Notes under the pieces: generated by a model | What the model was told of the DNA's origin: nothing | The model's input: only the letters and a program-made list of their open reading frames with translations | The model's database searches: none | Origin: WLXB01 sp040221475 | GTDB taxonomy: Bacteria; Pseudomonadota; Alphaproteobacteria; Rhodospirillales; Rhodospirillaceae | DNA length: 64,000 bases | Reading direction: 5' to 3' | Assembly: GCA_040221475.1 (NCBI GenBank) | Contig: JAVKEJ010000053.1 | Location: 806,001 to 870,000 of the forward strand | Made by a program: the position numbers and the translations under genes | Shown here: piece after piece, positions 18,036-26,806 of the stretch | Layout of the letters: each line of letters begins with the position of its first letter | Numbering within the stretch: the first letter of the stretch is position 1

Positions 18036-18872
18036 TTAAGCCTGCGAGCCATTAGCGGTCCAGGACTCTTGAACCGTGTGGGCGTGATTTAGTGGGCCGT
18101 GCCCTCGCCCTAACCCGGGCGCACTCTTGATCGCATCAAACACATACTTCCGAGCACGGGTAACCGCGTCATAAAGACTAAGCCCTTGGGCCAGTCCGGT
18201 CGCGATCGCCGATGCGAGTGTGCATCCAGTTCCATGCGTAGATGTGGTTGTTATTCTTGGTCCTTCAAATCTATGGACCTGATCGCTATCAATTAGAATA
18301 TCTACAAGAGAATCTCCCTCAAGATGCCCCCCTTTCAACAAAACCGCTTGCGCCCCCAAAGAAGCAAGATCTGGGATTGCGTCTTCCATATCGGATAGCG
18401 TCTTGATACGTCGCCCGGTCAAGACTTCTGCCTCTGGTAAATTAGGTGTGACAACTGCAGCACCTGCAAGTAGTTTATTCTTTAGAAATTCAGTCGCGTC
18501 AGCATCAATCAAATGATGCCCACCTTTTGCAACCATAACCGGATCAACAACGCGCGGTATAATTTTTCCATAATCCGTCAACACCTTGGCTACGACGCCA
18601 ACAATTTCTGCGCTGGCCAGCATACCCGTTTTGATCACGTCAGCGCCAATATCAGCCAAGACCGAAGTAATCTGTTGTCCAATAAAATTGGACGGCACTG
18701 TATGAACGTTGTGCACCCCTGTTGTATCTTGATCCGTCACGGCTGTGATCGCTGTTGCTGCATAACCACCTAATGCAGTCACAGTTTTAATGTCAGCTTG
18801 TATTCCAGCTCCGCCAGAAGAGTCTGAGCCTGCCACAATAAGTATGCGACCGAAATTGGGACTAATAGGCAT
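18036..18872 (-). CDS. thiD: Hydroxymethylpyrimidine / phosphomethylpyrimidine kinase
   Basis: A ribokinase-family enzyme (278 residues) that phosphorylates HMP and HMP-P for thiamine synthesis. The start GRILIVAGSDSSGGAGIQADIKT and the anion-hole motif TTSTHGTGCTLASAIA are typical. It lies 24 bp downstream of glmM on the same strand. There is no room for a TPP riboswitch upstream, so it depends on the upstream operon promoter. Confidence 0.93.
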   Translation of the reverse strand: MPISPNFGRILIVAGSDSSGGAGIQADIKTVTALGGYAATAITAVTDQDTTGVHNVHTVPSNFIGQQITSVLADIGADVIKTGMLASAEIVGVVAKVLTDYGKIIPRVVDPVMVAKGGHHLIDADATEFLKNKLLAGAAVVTPNLPEAEVLTGRRIKTLSDMEDAIPDLASLGAQAVLLKGGHLEGDSLVDILIDSDQVHRFEGPRITTTSTHGTGCTLASAIATGLAQGLSLYDAVTRARKYVFDAIKSAPGLGRGHGPLNHAHTVQESWTANGSQA

Positions 18873-18896
18873 ATCTTCGCACCTGTAGCTTGCCCA

Positions 18897-20264
18897 CTAT
18901 GCAGCAGCCTTTTTGATGATGGATACTAAAGAATCGACAACCGCGTTGACTTTTGCCGAATCATCCCCTTCAGCCATAACCCTTACCAAAGGTTCAGTGC
19001 CTGATTGCCGAATTAAAATTCTTCCCGAGCCAGCGATTTCGCTTTTCGCAGCAGCGATAGCGCTCTTAACATCTGAATGATCAAGAGCGCGCTCTGCTGT
19101 GGATCGGTCTTGCATGCGGATATTTTTCAAAATCTGGGGCACCGGTTGAAAAGATGATAACATTTCGCTGGCTGGTTTTTCACTTTCAACCAGGGTCGCA
19201 AGCAATTGGAGTCCAGCCATCAAACCGTCCCCAGTAGTTGCATGACGGCCCAGAATAACATGACCTGACTGCTCTCCGCCCAGATTAAACCCCCCTTCTT
19301 CCATCCGAGCAGAAACGTAGCGGTCTCCGACTTGTGTACGCTCAAGAGTTAACCCAAGAGTTTGAAGGTATCTCTCTAGTCCCAAATTACTCATAACAGT
19401 AGCAACAACGGAATTACCTGTAAGTTCACCAGATACCTGCCACCGTTTAGCAATTGCAGCTAAGATTTGATCGCCATCTACAACTACACCCTTCTCATCA
19501 CATACGACGATGCGATCAGCATCACCGTCTAGCGCCATTCCAAAATCAGCATGATTTGCTTTGACTTGCTCTGCCATCAGGTGTGGGTGCAAGGATCCGC
19601 TGTCTTTGTTGATGTTAAAACCGTCGGGATCAACGCCAAGCGTTACAACATCTGCACCCAGTTCCCACAAAACTGCAGGAGCAACTTTATAGGCTGCGCC
19701 ATGACCGCAATCGACCACAATCTTGAGACCATCGAGTCTCAAACTCCTTGGAAAGGTGTTTTTGACAAATTCAATATAACGAACAGCTCCAGTCCCGTTA
19801 TCGAGGCGCCGTGCACGACCAAGCTTAGAAGACTCAACACGTAAGTCATCTGTACCTCTGGCCATTAAGTCTTCGATATCCTCTTCTATCTCGTCTGACA
19901 GCTTGAAACCATCTGGCCCAAAAATCTTAATTCCGTTGTCTTCGTAGGCGTTATGAGATGCAGAGAGCATTACACCTAAGTCACACCTTAAAGACCGCGT
20001 CAGCATTGCAATGCCAGGCGTAGGTATTGGACCCACTAAAACAACGTCCATACCCACAGATGTGAAGCCCGCCGTTAGGGCCGGCTCCAGCATATAACCA
20101 GACAACCTGGTATCTTTTCCAATAACAACGGTATGTCTATGCTGACCACGCAGAAACGTGTGACCAGCCGCCATTCCAAGCTTCAATGCCATTTCTGCGG
20201 TCATCGGGGCCGTATTCGCAGTGCCACGTATCCCGTCTGTTCCGAATAGGCGCGTCATTGCCAT
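18897..20264 (-). CDS. glmM: Phosphoglucosamine mutase
   Basis: Interconverts glucosamine-6-phosphate and glucosamine-1-phosphate for peptidoglycan and LPS precursors. The 455-residue protein begins RLFGTDGIRGTAN and carries the active-site serine in MLSASHNAYEDNGIK (S103), the metal loop DGDADRIV and the phosphate-binding RQSGTEPLVRVM. The order ftsH-folP-glmM is widely conserved in proteobacteria. Confidence 0.97.
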   Translation of the reverse strand: MAMTRLFGTDGIRGTANTAPMTAEMALKLGMAAGHTFLRGQHRHTVVIGKDTRLSGYMLEPALTAGFTSVGMDVVLVGPIPTPGIAMLTRSLRCDLGVMLSASHNAYEDNGIKIFGPDGFKLSDEIEEDIEDLMARGTDDLRVESSKLGRARRLDNGTGAVRYIEFVKNTFPRSLRLDGLKIVVDCGHGAAYKVAPAVLWELGADVVTLGVDPDGFNINKDSGSLHPHLMAEQVKANHADFGMALDGDADRIVVCDEKGVVVDGDQILAAIAKRWQVSGELTGNSVVATVMSNLGLERYLQTLGLTLERTQVGDRYVSARMEEGGFNLGGEQSGHVILGRHATTGDGLMAGLQLLATLVESEKPASEMLSSFQPVPQILKNIRMQDRSTAERALDHSDVKSAIAAAKSEIAGSGRILIRQSGTEPLVRVMAEGDDSAKVNAVVDSLVSIIKKAAA

Positions 20265-20356
20265 AGTGCCCCAACCACTTAACTCTTCAGATTGTCGATA
20301 TTAATTCAGGTCAAGTACATGACCTAGGCCCTCGTGTGAATCAAGCCACAAGGGCA

Positions 20357-21484
20357 TTATCTGCCCTGAACGGCATTTAACATAAGAATAGCTTGGTGTG
20401 TTTCAGCGACATCGTGAACACGAATAATCTGCGCCCCTTGGCGCATGCCAGCCAAAGCAACGGCGAGTGACCCAGGTAGTCGCGCTTTTGGGTTATCTAT
20501 ACGCGTCACTCGACCAATGAAACTCTTCCGGGAGGCACCAAGCATAATCGGACAACCCACCCCATGGAGAATTGATAAGTATTTCAACAAATCCAAGTTG
20601 TGGTCATCAGTTTTACCGAAACCAATCCCAGGATCGATACAGATTTTTCCTCGATCTATCCCAGCATCGATACATGTTTGAACGCGTGCTTCTAAGTAGT
20701 CAAAGACATCCATAGGTGCCCAGGTGTATCTGGGCTTTTCCTGCATTGTCTTTGGCGCACCCTGCATATGCATCAGGACCACGCAACACTTTTTCCGTCG
20801 CACTAAGCCGAGCGCGGCGGAGTCTCCTGTAAGCGCTGTCACATCATTAACGATCTTTGCGCCTGCCTCTATTGCAGCAGCCATGGTGGACGCATGGCGC
20901 GTATCAATCGAAACCGTGAATCCACGTGATGAAAGAGCTCTGACAACCGGTAGAACGCGCTGCTGCTCAGTCTCCGGCGATACTTGCGTGGCACCCGGTC
21001 GAGTTGACTCACCACCAACATCTAGTATGTCCGCCCCCTCTTCAGCTAAATTTACGCCATGAGCGATTGCACGTTCCACTGTGTCATGGTCGCCGCCGTC
21101 AGAAAAACTGTCCGGGGTAACATTCACAACGCCCATAATTTTAGGAACGTTCAAGTCTAAGTCTGAATAGGCAAGTCTTTCGGACGAAAAGAAATCTAAG
21201 AAGGTTGATAGCCGAGACTTTACCTCGCCATGCAGAACCTGGCGCCATGGCTCAAACGCAGCGACGGAAGCACCATACCTTGTAAGGAGTCCCTCTTGGT
21301 GAGTAATGACCTCAACGGCTGCAAATGCTTGAGATACACCAAGAAATGGCAGAGCATGTCCACCCTTAACCAAGTACTTAGCCAATGGACCAGAAACCAG
21401 TCCACGGGGAATACAATAAATGGACAGGCCCCGCTCATTTCTGAGCGAGGCCGGATTTGGCAGCCCACTTTTAAAAGCGATCAC
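20357..21484 (-). CDS. folP: Dihydropteroate synthase with N-terminal extension
   Basis: Condenses p-aminobenzoate with dihydropterin pyrophosphate in folate synthesis. The catalytic TIM barrel begins at about residue 113 (PKIMGVVNVTPDSFSDGG) and has the blocks EEGADILDVGGESTRPGA and IDPGIGFGKT. The total of 375 residues is about 100 longer than the typical enzyme; the extra N-terminal part is conserved-looking but not assigned. The ATG at 21484 overlaps the ftsH stop by 4 bp (ATGA type), indicating coupling. Confidence 0.95.
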   Translation of the reverse strand: MIAFKSGLPNPASLRNERGLSIYCIPRGLVSGPLAKYLVKGGHALPFLGVSQAFAAVEVITHQEGLLTRYGASVAAFEPWRQVLHGEVKSRLSTFLDFFSSERLAYSDLDLNVPKIMGVVNVTPDSFSDGGDHDTVERAIAHGVNLAEEGADILDVGGESTRPGATQVSPETEQQRVLPVVRALSSRGFTVSIDTRHASTMAAAIEAGAKIVNDVTALTGDSAALGLVRRKKCCVVLMHMQGAPKTMQEKPRYTWAPMDVFDYLEARVQTCIDAGIDRGKICIDPGIGFGKTDDHNLDLLKYLSILHGVGCPIMLGASRKSFIGRVTRIDNPKARLPGSLAVALAGMRQGAQIIRVHDVAETHQAILMLNAVQGR

Positions 21485-23418
21485 GTATTGGGTTGGGGTT
21501 CCGGTTCAGGGCTTATGCCACCGGAATCTGACTCTTCGTCACCACCATCTGTTGTGGGTACAGATGTTCTGCGTCCTGGAGGACGAGGGCGCGTTGTCGG
21601 TTTGTCTGACTTATCAATGTCCTCTCCACGAAGTAAGGCGTCGATCTCAGCGCGCGAGAGAGTCTCGTACTCGAGCAAACCTTTAGCGATAACTTCAAGA
21701 TCGTCCTTGCGTTCTTCCAGTATCTGGCGGGCCTTTTTCTCACCCTCTTCCACAAAGCGCCGCACTTCTTGATCGATCAGTTCAGCAGTGGCGTCCGACA
21801 CATTCTTCTGTTGGGACACAGAGTGACCCAAAAACACTTCTTCTTGATCCGCATTATAACGCAGTGGACCAAGCTTATCTGAGAACCCGAACTCGGTCAC
21901 CATACGGCGCGCAATGTCTGTCGCACGTTTCAGGTCATCGGATGCGCCCGTGGTAACTCGCTCAATGCCAAAAATCATTTCTTCAGCGACCCGACCACCA
22001 AAGAGACTTGCGATCATGGCCTTAAGTTCCATTTGAGACTGACTATATTTGTCTCTCTCTGGCAAAAACATAGTGAGACCAAGGGCTCTGCCACGCGGAA
22101 TAATCGTCACTTTATGCAGCGGCTCATGCCCTTCAGCATGCATCATAATCAATGCGTGTCCGGCCTCATGATAAGCGGTGAGCTTTTTCTCATCTTCAGT
22201 CATGACCATGGACCGCCGTTCAGCGCCCATCATCACTTTATCTTTAGCCTCTTCGAATTCTAACATCGTGATCACACGCTTGGCTTTTCGAGCGGCCAAC
22301 AGCGCAGCTTCATTCACGAGGTTCGCCAGATCCGCGCCGGAGAAGCCAGGAGACCCACGTGCAATCACCTTCAAATCCACGTCAGGAGAAATTGGTGTCT
22401 TACGGGTGTGTACCTTTAGAATTTTTTCGCGACCCAAGATGTCGGGGTTCGGCACAACAACTTGACGATCAAAACGACCGGGGCGCAACAAAGCCGGGTC
22501 AAGAACATCTGGACGGTTTGTTGCTGCAATTAGGATCACACCTTCATTGGCCTCAAACCCATCCATCTCAACCAGTAACTGGTTGAGGGTTTGCTCTCGT
22601 TCATCATTGCCACCACCAAGACCAGCACCGCGATGCCGACCGACAGCATCAATTTCATCAATAAAGATAATGCAAGGTGCATTTTTCTTGCCCTGCTCGA
22701 ACATGTCGCGCACCCGGCTAGCGCCGACGCCAACAAACATTTCGACAAAATCTGAACCCGATATCGTAAAGAAGGGAACGTTTGCTTCACCCGCAATTGA
22801 GCGCGCCAACAATGTTTTACCTGTCCCAGGAGGACCCACGAGCAGAACACCCTTGGGTATTTTTCCGCCCAAACGTTGGAATTTGCCCGGATCACGCAAG
22901 AACTCGACGACTTCTTCGAGTTCCTGTTTAGCTTCATCAATACCTGCGACGTCTTCAAATGTCACACGGCCTTGCTTCTCAGTCAGAAGCTTAGCGCGAG
23001 ATTTGCCAAAACCCATGGCCTTACCGCCGCCACCCTGCATCTGACGCATAAAGAAGATCCAGACCCCGATCAGCAACAACATGGGGAACCAAGATATTAA
23101 AATACTCCACAATGTCGTTTCACCGTCCGTGGCAGGCACAGCTTTGATGTCCACACCATTTGAACGCAACGCAGGCACCAGCGTCGGATCATTTGGCGCA
23201 TATGTGCGAAACTGGACACCCTCACGTGTCTTTCCGGTAATGTTGTCGCCTTGAATGGTGACACTTGTCACCTCGTTGCCTTCGACTGAGGCCATAAATT
23301 CAGTGAAGGAGACTTCACGACTTTGATTACGGGTTGTTGGAGCCTGGAATAGATTGAATAGCGCTACAATCAAAACAAGGATTACGACCCAAAGGACAAG
23401 GTTTTTACTGATGTTCAC
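21481..23418 (-). CDS. ftsH: ATP-dependent zinc metalloprotease FtsH
   Basis: Membrane AAA+ protease that degrades misfolded membrane proteins and regulators. GTG at 23418 is chosen as start: AGGG lies about eight bases before it and VNISKNLVLW matches the family's N-terminus, giving 645 residues. A longer frame to 23481 has no such signal. Two membrane helices (about 7-25 and 104-124) flank a periplasmic domain, followed by Walker A GPPGTGKT (195-202), Walker B IIFIDEID and the zinc motif HEAGH (417-421). The C-terminal tail is proline- and acid-rich. Confidence 0.96.
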   Translation of the reverse strand: MNISKNLVLWVVILVLIVALFNLFQAPTTRNQSREVSFTEFMASVEGNEVTSVTIQGDNITGKTREGVQFRTYAPNDPTLVPALRSNGVDIKAVPATDGETTLWSILISWFPMLLLIGVWIFFMRQMQGGGGKAMGFGKSRAKLLTEKQGRVTFEDVAGIDEAKQELEEVVEFLRDPGKFQRLGGKIPKGVLLVGPPGTGKTLLARSIAGEANVPFFTISGSDFVEMFVGVGASRVRDMFEQGKKNAPCIIFIDEIDAVGRHRGAGLGGGNDEREQTLNQLLVEMDGFEANEGVILIAATNRPDVLDPALLRPGRFDRQVVVPNPDILGREKILKVHTRKTPISPDVDLKVIARGSPGFSGADLANLVNEAALLAARKAKRVITMLEFEEAKDKVMMGAERRSMVMTEDEKKLTAYHEAGHALIMMHAEGHEPLHKVTIIPRGRALGLTMFLPERDKYSQSQMELKAMIASLFGGRVAEEMIFGIERVTTGASDDLKRATDIARRMVTEFGFSDKLGPLRYNADQEEVFLGHSVSQQKNVSDATAELIDQEVRRFVEEGEKKARQILEERKDDLEVIAKGLLEYETLSRAEIDALLRGEDIDKSDKPTTRPRPPGRRTSVPTTDGGDEESDSGGISPEPEPQPNT

Positions 23419-23624
23419 GTCTAACCCTTCTTTAAACTTTACGTGTAGCTTTTTATCATGCCGTTCCGCGTTCACCAGCAAGTAACCGCAGGTCTAACCT
23501 TAATTAAATAGGGTTCGAACCCATGAACGCAAGGTGGCAATTGCGCCTCATATGAATGTCTTAAGTGTCCATATTGAAAATAGAGCCTTAGGCGATGATG
23601 AATCTAGAATTTTTATCAACAATA

Positions 23625-24665
23625 TCAATAAGTTCTGTTTTCTTGAGTAATTAGCAGGCGTGCGCCTTTTCGGCGTATCTGACAACCATTTAAAGTTCTG
23701 TCTGACCATTGATTAGTCTCGAGAGACTCATAGACGCTCTCCAAGCTGTCAAAACGAGGGGGATAATCCGAACCGGCAACACGAACTAGAAGCCGAGAGA
23801 GGCATCTCAATCCCACTTCCTGAGGTGCTTGAAGAAGTAAATCCACATCAAGATCTACAAAATCGATTTCCATCTTATTCACGGCATGATCTATGAGCGC
23901 TTCAACAGACACGTCAATAGCAACCTTTGCGCGCTGCATATGATCTACAGTTTTCAGCAGTCGATCTGTTGTCAGTCCTTCTCCTTTGAGTTCTGACAAC
24001 AAATTTCGAATGCGCACACGTGCAAACGTTGAGTCCGTATTGCTTGGATCTGTGACCCAGTCCTGTTTCAAGTATTCACACGTCGCAATCAACGACGCTT
24101 TCGAAACACTGAGCAGCGGTCTCAAAACCCTTATACCATTTCGCTCTATTTCGCTGGCGATTGATGCTAAGCCATCCACACCAGACCCGCGGGTTAACCG
24201 ATACAAAAAGGTCTCTGCTTGATCATCCGCATGATGCGCGGTTAACAAAGCAAGAGCACCATTTTCCCTGCACCATTTAAACAGTGTTGCAAATCTTCCG
24301 GCACGCGCAGCAGCTTGAGGACTGCGATCCAAATGCTTAAATTTTTGCCCTTCCGCCCAGATAAGCGTCTCATGTGCCATCCCGATCTCAGAGAGCCATC
24401 CCTTAACTTTCTGAGCTTCAGCCGCTGCTTCTGGCCTGAGTTGGTGGTCAACTGTTAAGCCTACGACCGTGAGGTTATTCGTTTTTGCCCAATCGTGAAC
24501 GAGGTGGCACAGCGCCATACTATCGGGCCCTCCCGAAACGGCGACCGCAAGTCTCATTCCGGCATCCAAGCCCTGATAGTGCGCCATCAGCCCGGCAAAA
24601 GACTCAGATGTGAGAGCACCCTCGTCATCGGCGGTTTGTGAGGACTTGAGTTCAGCCAGCACCAT
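23625..24665 (-). CDS. tilS: tRNA(Ile)-lysidine synthase
   Basis: Modifies the wobble C of the tRNA-Ile with CAU anticodon to lysidine so it reads AUA. The PP-loop SGGPDS is at residues 44-49, preceded by VAV, and LLTAHHADDQAETFLYRL and RGSGVDGLAS follow, all diagnostic. At 346 residues it is the short form. It lies upstream of ftsH on the same strand, separated by 206 bp that hold the ftsH promoter region. Confidence 0.94.
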   Translation of the reverse strand: MVLAELKSSQTADDEGALTSESFAGLMAHYQGLDAGMRLAVAVSGGPDSMALCHLVHDWAKTNNLTVVGLTVDHQLRPEAAAEAQKVKGWLSEIGMAHETLIWAEGQKFKHLDRSPQAAARAGRFATLFKWCRENGALALLTAHHADDQAETFLYRLTRGSGVDGLASIASEIERNGIRVLRPLLSVSKASLIATCEYLKQDWVTDPSNTDSTFARVRIRNLLSELKGEGLTTDRLLKTVDHMQRAKVAIDVSVEALIDHAVNKMEIDFVDLDVDLLLQAPQEVGLRCLSRLLVRVAGSDYPPRFDSLESVYESLETNQWSDRTLNGCQIRRKGARLLITQENRTY

Positions 24666-24668
24666 AGC

Positions 24669-25976
24669 TTAACTGCACTTTAACCGAGCCCTCTCGGTCT
24701 GCGCACGTCGGCGGATTGTGTCGCTGGCGGATGGGTATTCCGTTGCCAATCTTGTCAGTGCCGTACAGGCACCATCGGTCTGGCCCAGACGTGCCATAGA
24801 CAGGCCAAGTTTCAGAAGGTTGTCCGGCCCCTTAGAACTGTTAGGATACGTCTGGTATCCTGATAAGAACTCTACAGCAGCCTGCTCGAAATCGCCTCTG
24901 ACATAATAGGTTTCACCTAACCAATACTGGGCATTTCCAGCAAGGGCATCTGTGCTGTGTGCTTCAAGAAATAAACGAAGGGCACGTTCTGCACTGGCAT
25001 AGTCAGCCTGCCGCAGGATATCAAAAGCATAATCATATTGCTGCTGGGGTGTACCGTTCGGCAATGCGATAAATGCAGCGTTTGCGCTTGAAGCTGTTCC
25101 TATTCTTGCCGCTGCCACCGGACCAGGTGACGGTGCCGCTTGTACAGCTGGTGGCGCTTGAATCATCTGCGGAGCCGGCTGGCTAATAGGCGCGCTTGTG
25201 GAACCAGGTGCAGCAGGCAGTGGAGTGCCTTCTTCATCGGTTCTGAGAACGCCAAACGTACTACCCTGATTAATTGGTCCTGGCTGAACTGGTGTCGAAA
25301 AAGTAGCGCCACTCTCCACGTCGCTCACACCTGAAGACGTCACAGAGACTTGCCCGGCTGGCCGTTGCAATTGCAATTGAGGCTGGGCTTGAACTGGCCT
25401 GGACATCGGCATGTTCATATCTGGTTCAATACGTCCTTCTGGGCGAGCTTCAGGCTGAGCAAAGTTGTTTTCAGCCATACCCCCGACTTGCGTTGAAGGA
25501 GTCACATTGGATTGAGCTTGAACCATTGCTCCCGCTTCACCTGGAACATTGGCAACTGCAGAAGAAATACCAGCAGCTTGCTCCAATACGGCCAAGCGAT
25601 ACGACACATCATTCGATAGTCTTTGCAGTTCAGACCTCAGCCTAGAAATCTCGAAGCGTGCCTCTTCCACCTGACCTGTCATTGTTTCGACTAAGCGTTC
25701 AAGTTGCAGCACACGAACCTGCAATCGGCTGGCCGCGTCCGTCGGTATCTGTTGCGCGTCTGTGCCTGTTTGTTGCGGCGAAAGCGGCATTTGGACCGAG
25801 GAGCCCCCCTGTCCTTGGAGGGCGGAGAGCTGTCGTTCAAGCTGCTCAACCCGTTCACTCAAAACGCGAACATCAAGGGGGGATTGAGCATGCGTAGTGG
25901 TGGCCAACATCGAGGTCAAACAAGCGACGGCGAAAAGGTTCGTTAATGATGTAAAATTTAGCAACAGACGTGACAT
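24669..25976 (-). CDS. cpoB: Cell division coordinator CpoB (YbgF), Tol-Pal associated
   Basis: A periplasmic protein of 435 residues. The start at 25976 (MSRLLLNFTSL) gives a clean signal peptide ending near THAQS; an upstream in-frame start at 26024 would spoil it. After a coiled-coil region (LERQLSALQG and repeated heptads, about 30-135) comes a long glutamine/proline-rich linker, then C-terminal TPR repeats (YDYAFDILRQADYASAERALRLFLEAH and following). CpoB links Tol-Pal constriction with peptidoglycan synthesis. The linker of about 180 residues is longer than in E. coli. Confidence 0.92.
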   Translation of the reverse strand: MSRLLLNFTSLTNLFAVACLTSMLATTTHAQSPLDVRVLSERVEQLERQLSALQGQGGSSVQMPLSPQQTGTDAQQIPTDAASRLQVRVLQLERLVETMTGQVEEARFEISRLRSELQRLSNDVSYRLAVLEQAAGISSAVANVPGEAGAMVQAQSNVTPSTQVGGMAENNFAQPEARPEGRIEPDMNMPMSRPVQAQPQLQLQRPAGQVSVTSSGVSDVESGATFSTPVQPGPINQGSTFGVLRTDEEGTPLPAAPGSTSAPISQPAPQMIQAPPAVQAAPSPGPVAAARIGTASSANAAFIALPNGTPQQQYDYAFDILRQADYASAERALRLFLEAHSTDALAGNAQYWLGETYYVRGDFEQAAVEFLSGYQTYPNSSKGPDNLLKLGLSMARLGQTDGACTALTRLATEYPSASDTIRRRAQTERARLKCS

Positions 25977-26038
25977 AGCGCGGCAATCTTCCAGAAAAGA
26001 GTATGTTGGATATCGCGAATGCAAGGCGGAAATAAGGC

Positions 26039-26074
26039 AAACGGCGGCTCCTGCAATGCAGAGAGCCGCCGTTT
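26039..26074 (-). terminator. Strong hairpin between pal and cpoB
   Basis: A perfect 12-bp stem with arms AAACGGCGGCTC and GAGCCGCCGTTT around a 12-base loop. On the minus strand it follows pal and is trailed by only three Ts, so it may be an attenuator or an mRNA-stabilising hairpin that keeps pal more abundant than cpoB rather than a full stop. A second hairpin (CAACTCA/TGAGTTG, 26086-26103) lies between it and the pal stop. Confidence 0.55.
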
Positions 26075-26115
26075 TAATTACGCATCAACTCAGTAGTGAG
26101 TTGAAGTGCTAACCG

Positions 26116-26616
26116 CTATTGTACGACAGACACACCGCGTCGGTTACGACTCCAGCAGTCTTCACTGGAAGCCACACATACGGGGCGTTCTTTGCCATAA
26201 GAAATCGTACGAACTCTGCTTGGTGTCACACCAAGAGAGACGAGGTAATCCTTAACAGCATTTGCACGGCGCTCACCAAGACCGAGGTTGTACTCGCGCG
26301 TGCCACGCTCGTCACAGTGCCCTTCAACAACAATTGAACGGGCAGGGTTTTGACTCAGCCATGACGCTTGACTTCTAAGAGTGGCTTGCGCTGCACTGTT
26401 CAGGTCGTATTGGTCGAGGGCAAAGTAAACTCCATTGCCAACCACTTGGTTGAAGTACTCAGCAGAATCCATAGCTGGGCCGGATGGTGCTGCCGGAGCA
26501 GCAGGAGCTGGCTGGGTACTTCCCATTGAATCGGAACCCATGTCATCCTTTGGATCGGATGCACAGGCAGCCAATAGAGCGATAGCGGCGACGGCGCTAG
26601 TGAAACGGACCATCAT
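26116..26616 (-). CDS. pal: Peptidoglycan-associated lipoprotein Pal
   Basis: Outer-membrane lipoprotein of 166 residues. The lipobox LLAAC puts the acylated cysteine at C18. A proline/alanine linker leads to an OmpA-like peptidoglycan-binding domain with VYFALDQYDL, VEGHCDERGTREYNLGLGERRANAV and the terminal NRRGV. It binds TolB and peptidoglycan and completes the Tol-Pal system encoded here. Confidence 0.97.
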   Translation of the reverse strand: MMVRFTSAVAAIALLAACASDPKDDMGSDSMGSTQPAPAAPAAPSGPAMDSAEYFNQVVGNGVYFALDQYDLNSAAQATLRSQASWLSQNPARSIVVEGHCDERGTREYNLGLGERRANAVKDYLVSLGVTPSRVRTISYGKERPVCVASSEDCWSRNRRGVSVVQ

Positions 26617-26806
26617 TTTATTTCTTCCCTTCGGTCACAAGAATGACGTAAATATGCACAAAATGGCGACTTTTAACACCTATTTTCTTAGGTGTTCGGT
26701 AGGACTTTTATCAGTTGTTCACTAGGACGCAAGTGATTCCATTAAGTCCTCACTTAACAAAAACACGTTAAAGTCCAAAAAGATTCCCTTTTTTCACCCT
26801 TGTTCA

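Noticed and set aside
23513..23540. Palindrome GGGTTCGAACCC upstream of ftsH, like the T arm of a tRNA
   Set aside because: Neither strand has a matching acceptor stem, D arm or anticodon arm at the right distance, so no tRNA cloverleaf can be drawn.
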